Positions 19,506 to 28,191 of a DNA stretch of 64,000 bases are shown here, piece by piece. The notes beneath the pieces are model-generated. The model was given only the letters and a program-made list of their open reading frames with translations, did not search any database and had not been told where the DNA came from. The DNA comes from Billgrantia montanilacus. GTDB lineage: Bacteria > Pseudomonadota > Gammaproteobacteria > Pseudomonadales > Halomonadaceae. Every line of letters starts with the position of its first letter. Position 1 is the stretch's first letter. The translations under genes and the position numbers were made by a program. The stretch is taken from positions 60,183 to 124,182 of the forward strand of contig NZ_QPII01000014.1 in the NCBI RefSeq assembly GCF_003336675.1, written 5' to 3'.

Positions 19506-21076
19506 GGCCTGAAGTTGCACTGCCCGTTCTCCTGCCTTTGCTGTCGGGTGCCTTGTCGCTGTTGTTCTGGCGCTCGCGATCCACGCAGCGCTTCATCGCC
19601 GTGGCTGGAAATATCGCCCTGCTGGGCGTGGCACTCTGGCTGCTGATATCGGTGAGTCTCGATGACTATGTGGTGATCCAGATAGGGGGCTGGGAGGCCC
19701 CGATCGGGATCACCCTGGTTGCCGATATGCTCAGCGCGGTGATGATCGTGCTGACCGGGATCATCGGTCTGGCGCTGGCGGTCTATTCACTGGCTTCCAC
19801 CGGTCTTGGCCACGAGAAGTTCGGTTACTATCCGTTGATGCACCTGCTGCTGGCCGGTGTCGCCGGTGCCTTTCTCACCGGTGACATCTTCAACCTCTAT
19901 GTCTGGTTCGAGGTGATGTTGGTGGCCTCCTTCGCGCTGCTGATTCTGGGCGGCGAGAAGGCGCAGATGGAGGGGGCAATCAAGTATGTCACCCTCAACC
20001 TGCTGGCGTCGGTGATCTTTCTCACCGCCATCGGGCTGCTCTATGGGATGGTTGGCACGCTCAACATGGCCGATATCGCCCAGCGCCTGGCTGTGGCGGA
20101 GAATCAGGGGATGGTCGAGGTACTGTCGGTCATGTTCATGATCGCCTTCGGTATCAAGGCGGCGGCATTTCCGCTCTTCTTCTGGCTACCCGCTTCCTAT
20201 CACACGCCACCAGTGGCGGTTTCGGCCCTGTTCGCGGGGCTGCTGACCAAGGTGGGGGTCTACTCGCTGTATCGTGTCTTCACGCTGATGTTCGACCAGA
20301 CACTGGGTTATACCCAGGATCTGTTGCTGTGGGGAGCGGCGCTGACCATGGTGACTGGCGTGCTCGGGGCCGCAGCGCAATTCGAGTTCCGTCGCATCCT
20401 CTCCTTCCATATCGTTAGCCAGATCGGCTACATGATCCTTGGGCTTGCGCTGTTCACACCGCTCGCCATTGCCGGGGGAATCTTTGCGGTGATGCACAAC
20501 ATCGTCGTCAAGACGAATCTGTTCCTGATCAGCGGCATCACGCGGCGGCTCCAGGGTACCTATGAGCTCAAGAAGATGGGCGGGCTCTATCGCGAACGCC
20601 CCTGGCTGGCCGTGGCCTTCTTCCTGTCGGCCTTTTCCCTGGCCGGCATACCGCCCCTGTCCGGTTTCTTTGCCAAGTTCGTTATCGTACGCGCCGGTAT
20701 CGAGGCCGGCGCCTACGTGGTCACCGGCGTTGCGTTGGCGGTCGGTCTGATGACGCTCTATTCCATGGTCAAGATATGGAACGAGGTGTTCTGGAAGACC
20801 CTGCCCGAAGACAACCTGGTGCCGGTGGAGCAGACCGTAGTGGGTGATGACAGTCGCATGGTGCCGGCCAGCCTCTGGCTGATGTATCTGCCGGTGGCGG
20901 TGTTGGCACTCTTCGCCCTGTTGATTGGTCTGTTTGCCGAACCGCTGTTGATCATCATGAACCACATCGGCGACCAGCTGATGAATCCGCAAGGCTATAT
21001 CGAAGCGGTGCTGGGGGCCGAGGTGGGTATCGAGGATGTTCTGGTCGAGAGGCTGGACGAGGAGATGACGCCATGA
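19502..21076 (+). CDS. mrpD: Group-1 Mrp antiporter subunit D
   Basis: A 524-residue NuoN/M-like subunit starting at GTG with AAGGAAA upstream. About 14 membrane helices; motifs [21 protein letters not shown] (about residue 122) and [43 protein letters not shown] (read in parts, about 217-260). The C-terminal tail is acidic ([16 protein letters not shown]). It overlaps mrpC and mrpE by 4 bases each. Confidence 0.95.
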   Translation: MRPEVALPVLLPLLSGALSLLFWRSRSTQRFIAVAGNIALLGVALWLLISVSLDDYVVIQIGGWEAPIGITLVADMLSAVMIVLTGIIGLALAVYSLASTGLGHEKFGYYPLMHLLLAGVAGAFLTGDIFNLYVWFEVMLVASFALLILGGEKAQMEGAIKYVTLNLLASVIFLTAIGLLYGMVGTLNMADIAQRLAVAENQGMVEVLSVMFMIAFGIKAAAFPLFFWLPASYHTPPVAVSALFAGLLTKVGVYSLYRVFTLMFDQTLGYTQDLLLWGAALTMVTGVLGAAAQFEFRRILSFHIVSQIGYMILGLALFTPLAIAGGIFAVMHNIVVKTNLFLISGITRRLQGTYELKKMGGLYRERPWLAVAFFLSAFSLAGIPPLSGFFAKFVIVRAGIEAGAYVVTGVALAVGLMTLYSMVKIWNEVFWKTLPEDNLVPVEQTVVGDDSRMVPASLWLMYLPVAVLALFALLIGLFAEPLLIIMNHIGDQLMNPQGYIEAVLGAEVGIEDVLVERLDEEMTP

Positions 21077-21546
21077 CGGGGGCGATATGGAACCTGCTGC
21101 TTGCCCTGGCCTGGGTCATTCTCAGTGGCGACTTCTCGGGTCCGAATCTGGTGGTCGGTCTTGTATTCGGCTATATCACCCTGGTGCTGATCGAACCCCA
21201 GGTGCCGGCTCTCAAGGGCTATCCGGGCCGCGTTCCACGCATCCTGCGTTTCCTGGGCTTCTTCATCAAGGAGCTGGTCCAGGCCAACCTGCGTGTGGGT
21301 TTCGACATCCTGACGCCACCCTGGCACATGAAGCCCGGCGTGATCGCCATGCCGCTGGAGGCGCGGACCGAACTCGAGATCACCATGGTCGCCAACCTGA
21401 TATCCCTGACACCGGGCACACTGAGTCTGGATGTCTCCGACGACCGCAAGGTACTCTACATTCACGCCATGTTCCTCGACGACGAGGAGGAGCTGCGCCG
21501 CAACCTCAAGGAAATGGAATGTCGTGCCCTGGAGCTGTTCCGTTGA
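21073..21546 (+). CDS. mrpE: Group-1 Mrp antiporter subunit E
   Basis: A 157-residue subunit with two N-terminal membrane segments and the cytoplasmic MrpE motif [21 protein letters not shown] (about residues 111-131). ATGA overlap with mrpD. The group-2 paralogue at 10665-11162 has the equivalent VTMTPGTVS. Confidence 0.94.
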   Translation: MTGAIWNLLLALAWVILSGDFSGPNLVVGLVFGYITLVLIEPQVPALKGYPGRVPRILRFLGFFIKELVQANLRVGFDILTPPWHMKPGVIAMPLEARTELEITMVANLISLTPGTLSLDVSDDRKVLYIHAMFLDDEEELRRNLKEMECRALELFR

Positions 21547-21570
21547 GTTCGATGATGGTGAGGTGGTGAT

Positions 21571-21840
21571 GTGGATACCGTAATCCTGCTCAGCCAGGTA
21601 CTCATGAGCTTTGCCCTGATCCTGGCTTTCGTGAGAGTGGTGCGTGGCCCCAGTCTGCCCGATCGGGTGGTGGCGCTGGAGCTGTTTGCCAGCATCGTTG
21701 TGGGCATGGTGGGTGTCTATGCCATCAAGATGGACGTTTCCAGTTTTCTGGATGCCGCCATCGTGATTGCGCTGATGGGCTTTCTGGCTGCCATCGGCTT
21801 CGCTCGTTTCCTGGAGCGTGGAGGACCTCGGGATGATTGA
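21571..21840 (+). CDS. mrpF: Group-1 Mrp antiporter subunit F
   Basis: An 89-residue, three-helix subunit with the MrpF signature VRGPSLPDRVVALELFASIVVG. It starts at GTG 21571 preceded by GAGGTGG; the ATG at 21569 is in another frame. It overlaps the mrpG start by 8 bases. Confidence 0.93.
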   Translation: MDTVILLSQVLMSFALILAFVRVVRGPSLPDRVVALELFASIVVGMVGVYAIKMDVSSFLDAAIVIALMGFLAAIGFARFLERGGPRDD

Positions 21841-22234
21841 GATGATCAAGGGGTTTCTGATTCTCACCGGGGCACTGTTCATGTTACTGGCGGCCCTGGG
21901 TATCCTGCGCCTGCCCGACCTGCTTACCCGCATGCATGCCACGACCAAGGCCGCGGCCCTGGGTGTGATTCTGATCATGCTTTCCGTTGCCGTGCATTTT
22001 GGCGAGGTGGCGGTGGTGGCGCGTGCCTTCGCCATCATCGTTTTCGTGGTCATGACGGCGCCGGTGGCGGCACACGTGATTGGTCGGGCCGGCTATTTCG
22101 TGGGTTCGAAACTCTGGTCCGGCACCGTGAAGGATGAGCTGCGGCCCAACTATGACCCTCTGACCCATGAGCTGAAGAGCGGGCTGGAGACCGAAGCCAA
22201 TGCGGTACACCAGCCCCGGGAGAGTGACCGCTAG
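21833..22234 (+). CDS. mrpG: Group-1 Mrp antiporter subunit G
   Basis: A 133-residue subunit with three N-terminal helices and the motif LAALGILRLPDLLTRMHATTKAAALGV. ATG 21833 was chosen (GGAGG 9 bases upstream, inside mrpF); a GTG at 21818 would add five residues. The last about 45 residues form a hydrophilic tail. Last gene of mrpABCDEFG, followed by a terminator. Confidence 0.93.
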   Translation: MIEMIKGFLILTGALFMLLAALGILRLPDLLTRMHATTKAAALGVILIMLSVAVHFGEVAVVARAFAIIVFVVMTAPVAAHVIGRAGYFVGSKLWSGTVKDELRPNYDPLTHELKSGLETEANAVHQPRESDR

Positions 22235-22259
22235 AATGCCAGAGTTTCGCTGTCATCAG

Positions 22260-22282
22260 AGGCCGCCTACGGGCGGCCTTTC
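22260..22282 (+). terminator. Terminator after mrpG
   Basis: An 8-bp stem (AGGCCGCC at 22260-22267 with 22272-22279), TACG loop, followed by TTTC. The T run is short but the hairpin is strong and in the right place. Confidence 0.75.
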
Positions 22283-22327
22283 GCGTTAGACGCGTTGGTG
22301 AATGGGCCTTGGTAGGTAGAAAGAGCC

Positions 22328-22373
22328 TTGGTAAAAGTAGCGACAGGACTATATATTGTACGAGACCTGTACG
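22328..22373 (+). promoter_or_regulatory. Cryptochrome promoter with TGTACG repeats (possible LitR-type control)
   Basis: TTGGTA (22328-22333) and TATATT (22352-22357, spacer 18) form a plausible promoter. Two TGTACG copies (22357-22362 and 22368-22373, 11 bp apart) overlap its downstream edge, and TATATA-N12-TGTACG (22350-22373) is two mismatches from the LitR motif I recall, T(G/A)TACA-N12-TGTACA. A repressor at this place would block transcription in the dark. Inference; no merR/litR gene is in the window. Confidence 0.4.
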
Positions 22374-22409
22374 ATTATCATATCTTGTCCAATTTTACCG
22401 AGGTGTGCG

Positions 22410-22562
22410 ATGCACGGCAAGTCCCACCCGTTCAATGAGCCCTTCGGCCAGCACCACAGGCGCGGCATTCCACAAAGCCGGTGGGCCCGCTGCCGGGAAG
22501 GCATGTATTATTGCAGTGAGCGCCATGAGCCACTGTCACCTTGCCAGGGAGGAGCACCATGA
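22410..22562 (+). pseudogene. Degenerate DUF2256-like small gene coupled to the cryptochrome gene
   Basis: A 50-codon frame from ATG 22410 (GAGG 6 bases upstream) ends in an ATGA overlap with the cryptochrome start. Its C-terminal half, RWARCREGMYYCSER, closely resembles the zinc-binding end of DUF2256 (KWARxWDEVxYCSxRCR), a small protein often encoded beside cryptochrome/photolyase genes. The N-terminal CxxC half is missing in this frame; the +1 frame over about 22460-22490 reads GAAFHKAGG, reminiscent of the lost GRPFxWRKKW. This suggests frameshift decay of an ancestral DUF2256 gene, although translation may still couple to the next gene. Confidence 0.5.
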
Positions 22563-23905
22563 GCCTGACGCTCGTCTGGCTGCGCCATGACCTGCGCCTG
22601 GCCGACAATCCGCTGTTCCATTTCGATCCATCTCCGGATCAGTTGATGTGCGTTTACGTGCTCGATCGCGCCTGGCTTTCCCCCCTGCCGGGGCTGAGCG
22701 AACCGCGCATCGGGCCAGCACGGCTACGTTTTTTGTGGGAAAGCCTGATTGCGCTTCGTGGCGAACTGCTCAAGCGAGGCAGTGACCTGCTGGTACGTGT
22801 CGGCGATCCGGTGAAGGTCGTGGCTGAACTTGCTGCCGGTCATGACGTGACTCAGTTGAGGCTTCGCCGAGATGCCGGCAGCGATGAGACGCGAGATGTA
22901 CAGACACTGGTTGACCGGCTGGGAGCGCGCGTCGATGTTTGGCAAACCGATGGTGGACTGTTGTTCGGCGAGGCCTCACTTCCGATGCCGTTGTCAGCAC
23001 TGCCGGCTAGCTTCTCGGCCTTTCGGCGCAAAGCGGAGCGCGGTTGGGTGGTGCCCACCGCTTGCCAGGCGCCGGTGACGCTTCCACCCTGGCCGCGAGC
23101 AGCACCACGCGGCCTGCCGCCGCTCAGCAAGATCTGCACCGGGGCGGCCAGATGGGTGCCCGACCCGCGGGGTGGGTTCCATTTCGCCGGCGGCGAGGCG
23201 TCGGGACTCTCGCGGCTTGACCACTACCTGTGGGAGAGCGGAGCGGTGGCTGGCTACAAGCAGAGCCGAAATGGTCTGCTAGGCCCGGACTTTTCCACCC
23301 GGCTTTCACCATGGCTGGCCCATGGGTGTCTCTCGGCTCGGCAGGTGCGCGATGCGGTGCGGGCTTGGGAGGCCCAGCACGTCACTGGCGAATTGAGCGA
23401 CTGGGTCATTTTCGAGTTGCTGTGGCGCGACTACTTCCACTGGGCGGCGCGTCAGGAGGGTAGGGCGCTGTTCGGGCGTCGGGAGCTACCGACACCGTCA
23501 GAATCTTTCTCGGCATGGTGTGAAGGCCGCACAGGAGTCCCCTTCATTGATGCCGCCATGTGTGAGCTAAAAACCACCGGCTGGCTTTCCAACCGCGCTC
23601 GACAGAATGTAGCGAGCTTTCTGTTGCATGAGCTGGATGGCGACTGGCGCTTGGGCGCGGCCTGGTTCGAGCACTGCCTGATCGACTACGACGTGGCCAG
23701 CAACTGGGGAAACTGGCGTCACGTGGCCGGTGTCGGTCGGGACACACGCATTCGCAGGTTCAATGTTCTCAAACAGGCCGAACTGTATGATCCCCTGGGA
23801 GCCTACGTGGCCCACTGGCGGCCTGAGTTGGCTGAATCGCCGCCGGGTCGATTGCAGCATCAAACTGATGTGGGGCCTCGCCGGGGTGTGAAAGAGGACT
23901 GGTGA
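22559..23905 (+). CDS. DASH-type cryptochrome / photolyase
   Basis: A 448-residue FAD flavoprotein of the photolyase/cryptochrome family. The photolyase domain begins LVWLRHDLRLADNPLF; the FAD domain includes GGEASGLSRLDHYLW, YKQSRNGLLGPDFSTRLSPWLAHGCLS, LLWRDYFHWAA, TGVPFIDAAM, SNRARQNVASFLLHELDGDWRLGAAWFE and DYDVASNWGNWRHVAGVGRD. The GLLGPDFSTRLSPWLA and RxQNVASFL patterns match the Cry-DASH subgroup, which repairs CPDs mainly in single-stranded DNA. Start ATG 22559 has GGAGG upstream and overlaps the preceding small frame. Confidence 0.92.
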   Translation: MSLTLVWLRHDLRLADNPLFHFDPSPDQLMCVYVLDRAWLSPLPGLSEPRIGPARLRFLWESLIALRGELLKRGSDLLVRVGDPVKVVAELAAGHDVTQLRLRRDAGSDETRDVQTLVDRLGARVDVWQTDGGLLFGEASLPMPLSALPASFSAFRRKAERGWVVPTACQAPVTLPPWPRAAPRGLPPLSKICTGAARWVPDPRGGFHFAGGEASGLSRLDHYLWESGAVAGYKQSRNGLLGPDFSTRLSPWLAHGCLSARQVRDAVRAWEAQHVTGELSDWVIFELLWRDYFHWAARQEGRALFGRRELPTPSESFSAWCEGRTGVPFIDAAMCELKTTGWLSNRARQNVASFLLHELDGDWRLGAAWFEHCLIDYDVASNWGNWRHVAGVGRDTRIRRFNVLKQAELYDPLGAYVAHWRPELAESPPGRLQHQTDVGPRRGVKEDW

Positions 23906-23964
23906 CGACCGTGATTGTGCGCGATGATCGCTCTCTAACACAGCCAAGGAAAGCAGGAGCAAGA

Positions 23965-25269
23965 ATGAAACGGATCCTTGTCATCAGTCTGGCGACTCTC
24001 GTGCTGGGAGGCTGCCAGAGCGGCCCGGTACAGGAGGCGACAGCCGCCGAACGTTCGCATGATGCAGCCGATGAACAGGCTGCCAGCGGACAAGAGGTCG
24101 AGACCGCTAGTGAGCAGTCGGCCAGTGGACGTACGGAGCCCGAGGCGACGCCGGCCGACTTCAACGCATGGCTGGCAAGCTTTCGCCGCGAGGCTCGCGC
24201 CGAGGGCATCGGCGAGACGACGTTAGCCCGTGCGCTGGACGGGGTTCGCTATCGGCCTCGGGTGATCGAGCTGGATCGTTCCCAGCCGGAGTTCGTGCGG
24301 CCCATCTGGCAGTATCTGGATAGTGCTGTTTCATCAACTCGTATCCAGCAGGGGCGTGCCAAGCATGCCGAGCATCGTGACACCGCACGCCGCATGGAGG
24401 AGCGCTATGGCGTTCCGTCCGAGATCATCGTCGCCATCTGGGGCATCGAGAGCAACTACGGTGGTAATTTCGGTGATTTCTCGACCCTCGAGGCGCTGGC
24501 GACCCTGGCCTTCGAGGGGCGCCGCAGCGATTTCGCCCGCGGCGAGTTGATGGCCGCGCTGCGTATCATCGACGCCGGCGATATCCCCCCGGAGCGCATG
24601 GTAGGCTCCTGGGCCGGGGCCATGGGCCATACCCAGTTCATTCCCTCGAGCTTCGAAGCCTACGCCGTGGATGGTGATGGCGACGGCCGCCGTGATATCT
24701 GGGACAGCATCCCCGATGTCATGGCCTCGACCGCCAACTATCTCGCCCGGGCCGGTTGGCAGCCAGGTCAGCCCTGGAGCGTGGAGGTCCGCCTGCCCGA
24801 CGATTTCGACTATGCCCAGACCGAACTGACCACCCGTCGTGCCAGCCGTGAATGGGCTGCCCAGGGGGTGCGCGTCATCGGTGACGAGAGCTTGCCCGAT
24901 TTCGCCGACGCCTCTGTCATTGCGCCCGCCGGTGCCGACGGGCCGGCCTTTCTGGTGGGCACCAACTTCCGGGCCATCCTGCGCTACAACAATGCGACCA
25001 GCTACGCCCTTGCAGTGGGCACGCTGGCCGACGAGATTGCCGGTCGTCAAGGTATCCGTTCCAGCTGGCCGCGAGATGAGCAGCCGCTGACGCGCAGCCA
25101 GGTCCGCGAAATGCAGCAGGCGCTCAATGCCCGTGGCTTCGAAGTCGGTACCCCGGATGGCATCCTGGGGCCCAATACGCGCAGCGGCCTGCGCAGCTAT
25201 CAGCGTTCGATCGGTGTGACCCCGGATGGTTTCGCCACGGTCAGCCTGTTGCAGCGCCTGCAGCGCTGA
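23965..25269 (+). CDS. MltB-family lytic murein transglycosylase, lipoprotein
   Basis: A 434-residue peptidoglycan hydrolase forming 1,6-anhydroMurNAc ends. A lipoprotein signal (residues 1-16, lipobox LGGC) is followed by a Gln/Ser/Glu-rich linker to about residue 60. The SLT_2/MltB domain has the catalytic Glu in WGIESNYGGNFGDF and the motif GSWAGAMGHTQFIPSSFEAYAVDGDGDGRRD (read in parts). The C-terminus is a PG_binding_1 domain (LTRSQVREMQQALNARGF, GILGPNTRSGLRSYQ). ATG 23965 was chosen for its AGGAGC site and lipobox distance. Confidence 0.92.
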   Translation: MKRILVISLATLVLGGCQSGPVQEATAAERSHDAADEQAASGQEVETASEQSASGRTEPEATPADFNAWLASFRREARAEGIGETTLARALDGVRYRPRVIELDRSQPEFVRPIWQYLDSAVSSTRIQQGRAKHAEHRDTARRMEERYGVPSEIIVAIWGIESNYGGNFGDFSTLEALATLAFEGRRSDFARGELMAALRIIDAGDIPPERMVGSWAGAMGHTQFIPSSFEAYAVDGDGDGRRDIWDSIPDVMASTANYLARAGWQPGQPWSVEVRLPDDFDYAQTELTTRRASREWAAQGVRVIGDESLPDFADASVIAPAGADGPAFLVGTNFRAILRYNNATSYALAVGTLADEIAGRQGIRSSWPRDEQPLTRSQVREMQQALNARGFEVGTPDGILGPNTRSGLRSYQRSIGVTPDGFATVSLLQRLQR

Positions 25270-25276
25270 CGAGGAA

Positions 25277-25302
25277 AGGCCCCGCCCGCGGGGGTGGGGC
25301 CT
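25277..25302 (+). terminator. Terminator-like hairpin after the transglycosylase gene
   Basis: An 11-bp GC-rich stem (25277-25287 with 25292-25302, one G-T pair) with a 4-nt loop, 8 bp after the stop. No T run follows, so it may act as a weak or Rho-assisted terminator or as an RNA-stability hairpin. Confidence 0.55.
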
Positions 25303-25393
25303 GGCGACAGGCTTTCCTATTGTGCTCAGTCTGTGAGCTGTGCTCTCTGAAGGCAGTTGTTAGAGCAGGCGGCTCAGGCCGAGTGCTGGCGGA

Positions 25394-25984
25394 TCAATCG
25401 TTATTGGTCCAATTGTCGAGCAGGTCGCTGACCGCTTGGCCGGCTCTCTGGGCGCCTTCCTGGGTACGTTCCCAGGCGCGTTCGGCACCCTCGCCGATGC
25501 GGTCGGTACCTTCGCGAGTCTGGTGCCAGGCGCTTTCGGCACCCTCGCCAGCGGTATGCCAGGCATCCCGCGCGCGCTGCCGTGCCATGTTCCACCAGTC
25601 CTGGTCGTAGCGTGGCATGGCCGTCAGGGCATCTTCGTTGGCGTCCACGAGCACGTCATGGGTGGTTTCGCCATCCTCTTCATGGGTCACCAGCTGGTAG
25701 TGGGCATTGGTGACCACGATATGGTCGCCATCCTGTCCCACATCGGCATGGGAGCGTATGACCAGGGCGTGAACCTGCATGTCGTCACCGAGCAGCATAT
25801 CGACGACATCGCTGGGCTGGCTGTCCGGTGCGGCTTCGAAATGTACCTCGGCATCGAGAATCGACCTGGCTGAATAGAGCCCCTGGGGCTCGAACTGGGC
25901 GTGTGCCCCGGCAATGGTGAGGCCGGCGACCAGCAGGCCAACCGAGGTGGCAAGTGTCGTCCTTGCAATGCGTTGCTGTGTCAT
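25394..25984 (-). CDS. Exported PRC-barrel-like protein with amphipathic repeat tail
   Basis: A 196-residue protein with a signal peptide (1-29, AGAHA-Q). Residues about 33-120 (LYSARSILDAEVHF, DVVDMLLGDDMQVHALVI, HIVVTNAHYQLV) look like a PRC-barrel domain. After YDQDWWNMARQRARDAW come 11-residue repeats of the form A-x-x-A-W-x-x-T-x-E-G (RDAWHTAGEGA, ESAWHQTREGT, ERAWERTQEGA), predicted as an amphipathic helix similar to LEA or apolipoprotein repeats. AGGAGG stands before the ATG. A stress or envelope role is possible; function not known. Confidence 0.7.
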   Translation of the reverse strand: MTQQRIARTTLATSVGLLVAGLTIAGAHAQFEPQGLYSARSILDAEVHFEAAPDSQPSDVVDMLLGDDMQVHALVIRSHADVGQDGDHIVVTNAHYQLVTHEEDGETTHDVLVDANEDALTAMPRYDQDWWNMARQRARDAWHTAGEGAESAWHQTREGTDRIGEGAERAWERTQEGAQRAGQAVSDLLDNWTNND

Positions 25985-26138
25985 ACAGTGTCCTCCTTTT
26001 CCTTGATGACGCCTTCAGTGTAGTAGATGTACCTAAAGTTTGTTGTCCGGTAACCGCATGCCGGGGAGTGGAGCAGCCTGGGCTGCTGGCATTCGGGAAA
26101 AATGACGCTATTCTTTTGGATTTCGACAGGGAGATGGC

Positions 26139-26729
26139 ATGAAAGCAGATTCGTTGCTGCGTCGTTGGAAGAGCGCTCTGGTGCTGAGCGCATGGCTGGG
26201 GGTCGCTCTTGCGCCCGCTGCGATGGCTGAACAGGCGGTTTACGGCTGGGTCGAGAAGGCGACGCTGGAGCCTTGGGGGGTAGAGGTCAAGGCCAAGCTC
26301 GATAGCGGTGCTCTCACCTCGTCGCTCGATGCCCGCGATATCGAACGTTTCGAGAAGGAGGGCGAAGAGTGGGTGCGGTTTCGCCTGGAACTCGTGGACG
26401 AGGCAAACGGCGAGACGTTCTCCGAGACGCTGGAGCGGCCGCTTCATCGCGACATCCGCGTGCGTGGTGCAGGTGGTCGAGACGAACGCCTGGTGGTGCT
26501 GATGAAGGTGTGCATGGGCAACACCGTCTATGAGGAGCAGGTCGGTCTGCGCAACCGCGAGGAGATGCACTATCCGCTTCTCCTCGGACGGCGCACTATC
26601 GGTCATCTGGGTCTGCTCGACGTGACCCGGACCTTTCTCAATGCACCCGGCTGCGACGAAGATGCCGAGGTGAAACGTTACGAGAACGATGACGCAGGGA
26701 GTGACGAGGACGACGACGAGGAGGATTGA
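26139..26729 (+). CDS. Retropepsin-like (RimK-associated type) putative zinc protease
   Basis: A 196-residue protein with a signal peptide (about 1-30, AMA-E) and the PF05618 fold: YGWVEKATLEPW, then the aspartic-protease-like KLDSGALTSSLDA (about 54-66), and YPLLLGRRTIGHLGLLDV. Family members near rimK are called ATP-dependent zinc proteases, but the motif is that of a retropepsin. The C-terminus is a run of Asp and Glu. The signal peptide places it in the periplasm. Converges with rsmE. Confidence 0.82.
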   Translation: MKADSLLRRWKSALVLSAWLGVALAPAAMAEQAVYGWVEKATLEPWGVEVKAKLDSGALTSSLDARDIERFEKEGEEWVRFRLELVDEANGETFSETLERPLHRDIRVRGAGGRDERLVVLMKVCMGNTVYEEQVGLRNREEMHYPLLLGRRTIGHLGLLDVTRTFLNAPGCDEDAEVKRYENDDAGSDEDDDEED

Positions 26730-26750
26730 CCCGCATCGCCGGGGCGTCCC

Positions 26751-27464
26751 TCAGAACAGTCGGGCCAGCAAGGCAGTCACTGCGGTTTCTACCCGCAGGA
26801 TGCGCGGCCCGAGATGGATGCCTTCGCAGCCGGCTTCGATCAGCCGTTCCACCTCGAAGGGAATGAAGCCCCCTTCGGGCCCCACCAGCAGCGCGACCGG
26901 CTCTTCCAGGCCCCTGGGGCAGGCCTGTGCCATCTCGGGGTGTGCCAGCAGGCCTCGTCGTGCCTCGAGGAGCTCCGGCAGCCTATCCTCGACGAAGGGT
27001 CGGAAGCCCTTGGCCAGGCTCACTGTGGGCATCACGGTGTCGCGGGCCTGCTCCAGTCCCAGTACGAGATGGGTCTGGATCTTGTCGGGAGCGAGTTCCG
27101 GCGACTGCCAGTAGCTCTTTTCCACCCTTTGGGAATGCAACAGCGTGATCGCTTTCACCCCGAGAGCCGTGGCGTGCTCGAGGCTCCTGGCCAGCATCCG
27201 CGGACGCGGCAGCGCAAGCACGAGATGCACCGGCAGCGGGGGCGGTGGCAGGGTGTCCATGGCGCCGAGGGCAAAGCGTGCCTCGTGCTCATCCAGCGCC
27301 AGCAGCTCGCCGCGGCCGATGCTCCCGCCTGCTATGCCCAGGGTCATGGAATCGCCGACTCGGGCGCGGTGCACCTCCTTGAGATGGCGCAGGCGCCGGG
27401 GGTCTCGCACGCACGCCAGTTGGTCGTGTTCGATGTCGTCAGGGGCGAGCAGGATCAGATTCAT
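26751..27464 (-). CDS. rsmE: 16S rRNA (uracil-1498-N3)-methyltransferase RsmE
   Basis: A 237-residue SPOUT-fold methyltransferase acting on m3U1498 near the decoding centre. N-terminal PUA-like domain (RHLKEVHRARVGDSMTLG) and knot motifs ALLVGPEGGF and HLGPRILRVETAVTAL at the C-terminus. Runs divergently from phaR. Length and motifs are as expected. Confidence 0.95.
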   Translation of the reverse strand: MNLILLAPDDIEHDQLACVRDPRRLRHLKEVHRARVGDSMTLGIAGGSIGRGELLALDEHEARFALGAMDTLPPPPLPVHLVLALPRPRMLARSLEHATALGVKAITLLHSQRVEKSYWQSPELAPDKIQTHLVLGLEQARDTVMPTVSLAKGFRPFVEDRLPELLEARRGLLAHPEMAQACPRGLEEPVALLVGPEGGFIPFEVERLIEAGCEGIHLGPRILRVETAVTALLARLF

Positions 27465-27488
27465 CGGGTCTCGTTAATTCGGTTCGAT

Positions 27489-27516
27489 TTGCAAGGGCGG
27501 TGGCGCGGTGCACAAT
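27489..27516 (+). promoter_or_regulatory. Candidate phaR promoter
   Basis: TTGCAA (27489-27494), 16-bp spacer, CACAAT (27511-27516), 44 bp before the phaR start. The -35 equals that of the rpsF and rpsU promoters; the -10 is poor. Confidence 0.4.
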
Positions 27517-27560
27517 AGCAGCAAAGGGCAAGCCTGCCTTTCATGACAAGGAGTGCCACC

Positions 27561-28055
27561 GTGCGCGTGATTCGCAAGTATGCCAACCGTAGGCTCTATG
27601 ATACTCAACAGAGTCGCTATGTGACGCTCGAGGACCTGCGGCGCCTTATCCTCGATGAAGAGCCTTTCCGGGTCGAGGACGCCAAGAGCGGTGAGGATCT
27701 TACCCGCACCATTCTACTGTCGATCATTATCGAGCAGGAACAGGCGGATGGGGACTCCGAAGTCTTCTCCAACGACCTGCTGGCCCAGTTCATCCGCGTC
27801 TATGACATGGCTCAGCCGCTTCCCCTGGCGCGCTACCTGGAGCAGGGCACGCAACTGATGCTCGAGCAGCAGAAGCGTATGAAGGACCAGTGGCAACAGG
27901 CCATGCGCCATTCGCCCATGGAACTGATGCGCGAGATGGCAGAGGAGAACATGCGTTTCTGGCAGAAGACCATCGGTCAGGGCCAGGCCAATAATGATGA
28001 TAGTCACGATGATGACAAGCGCGATGGCAAGGGCGACGAATCCAAGAAGTCCTGA
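27561..28055 (+). CDS. phaR: Polyhydroxyalkanoate synthesis repressor PhaR
   Basis: A 164-residue DNA- and PHA-binding repressor that controls phasin and PHA genes. The N-terminal domain has the hallmark [30 protein letters not shown]; a second PHB accumulation domain ([11 protein letters not shown]) follows, then a Gln/Met-rich helix and an acidic, Asp/Lys-rich tail. The GTG at 27561 was chosen because AAGGAG lies between it and the upstream ATG at 27543, and PhaR proteins begin at this point. It implies PHA storage, though no PHA synthase is in the window. Confidence 0.92.
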   Translation: MRVIRKYANRRLYDTQQSRYVTLEDLRRLILDEEPFRVEDAKSGEDLTRTILLSIIIEQEQADGDSEVFSNDLLAQFIRVYDMAQPLPLARYLEQGTQLMLEQQKRMKDQWQQAMRHSPMELMREMAEENMRFWQKTIGQGQANNDDSHDDDKRDGKGDESKKS

Positions 28056-28191
28056 GCAGGGCGCGTCGACGGCGGCTTTCTGACATAATGCCGCGACGAT
28101 TTCCACGCCCGTTTTCATGAAGCCCGGCATTTTGCGCGGCCAGGCATCGTCAAAGCCCGGTTCACCCAGACAGAGATAGGTAGTGTAGCGG

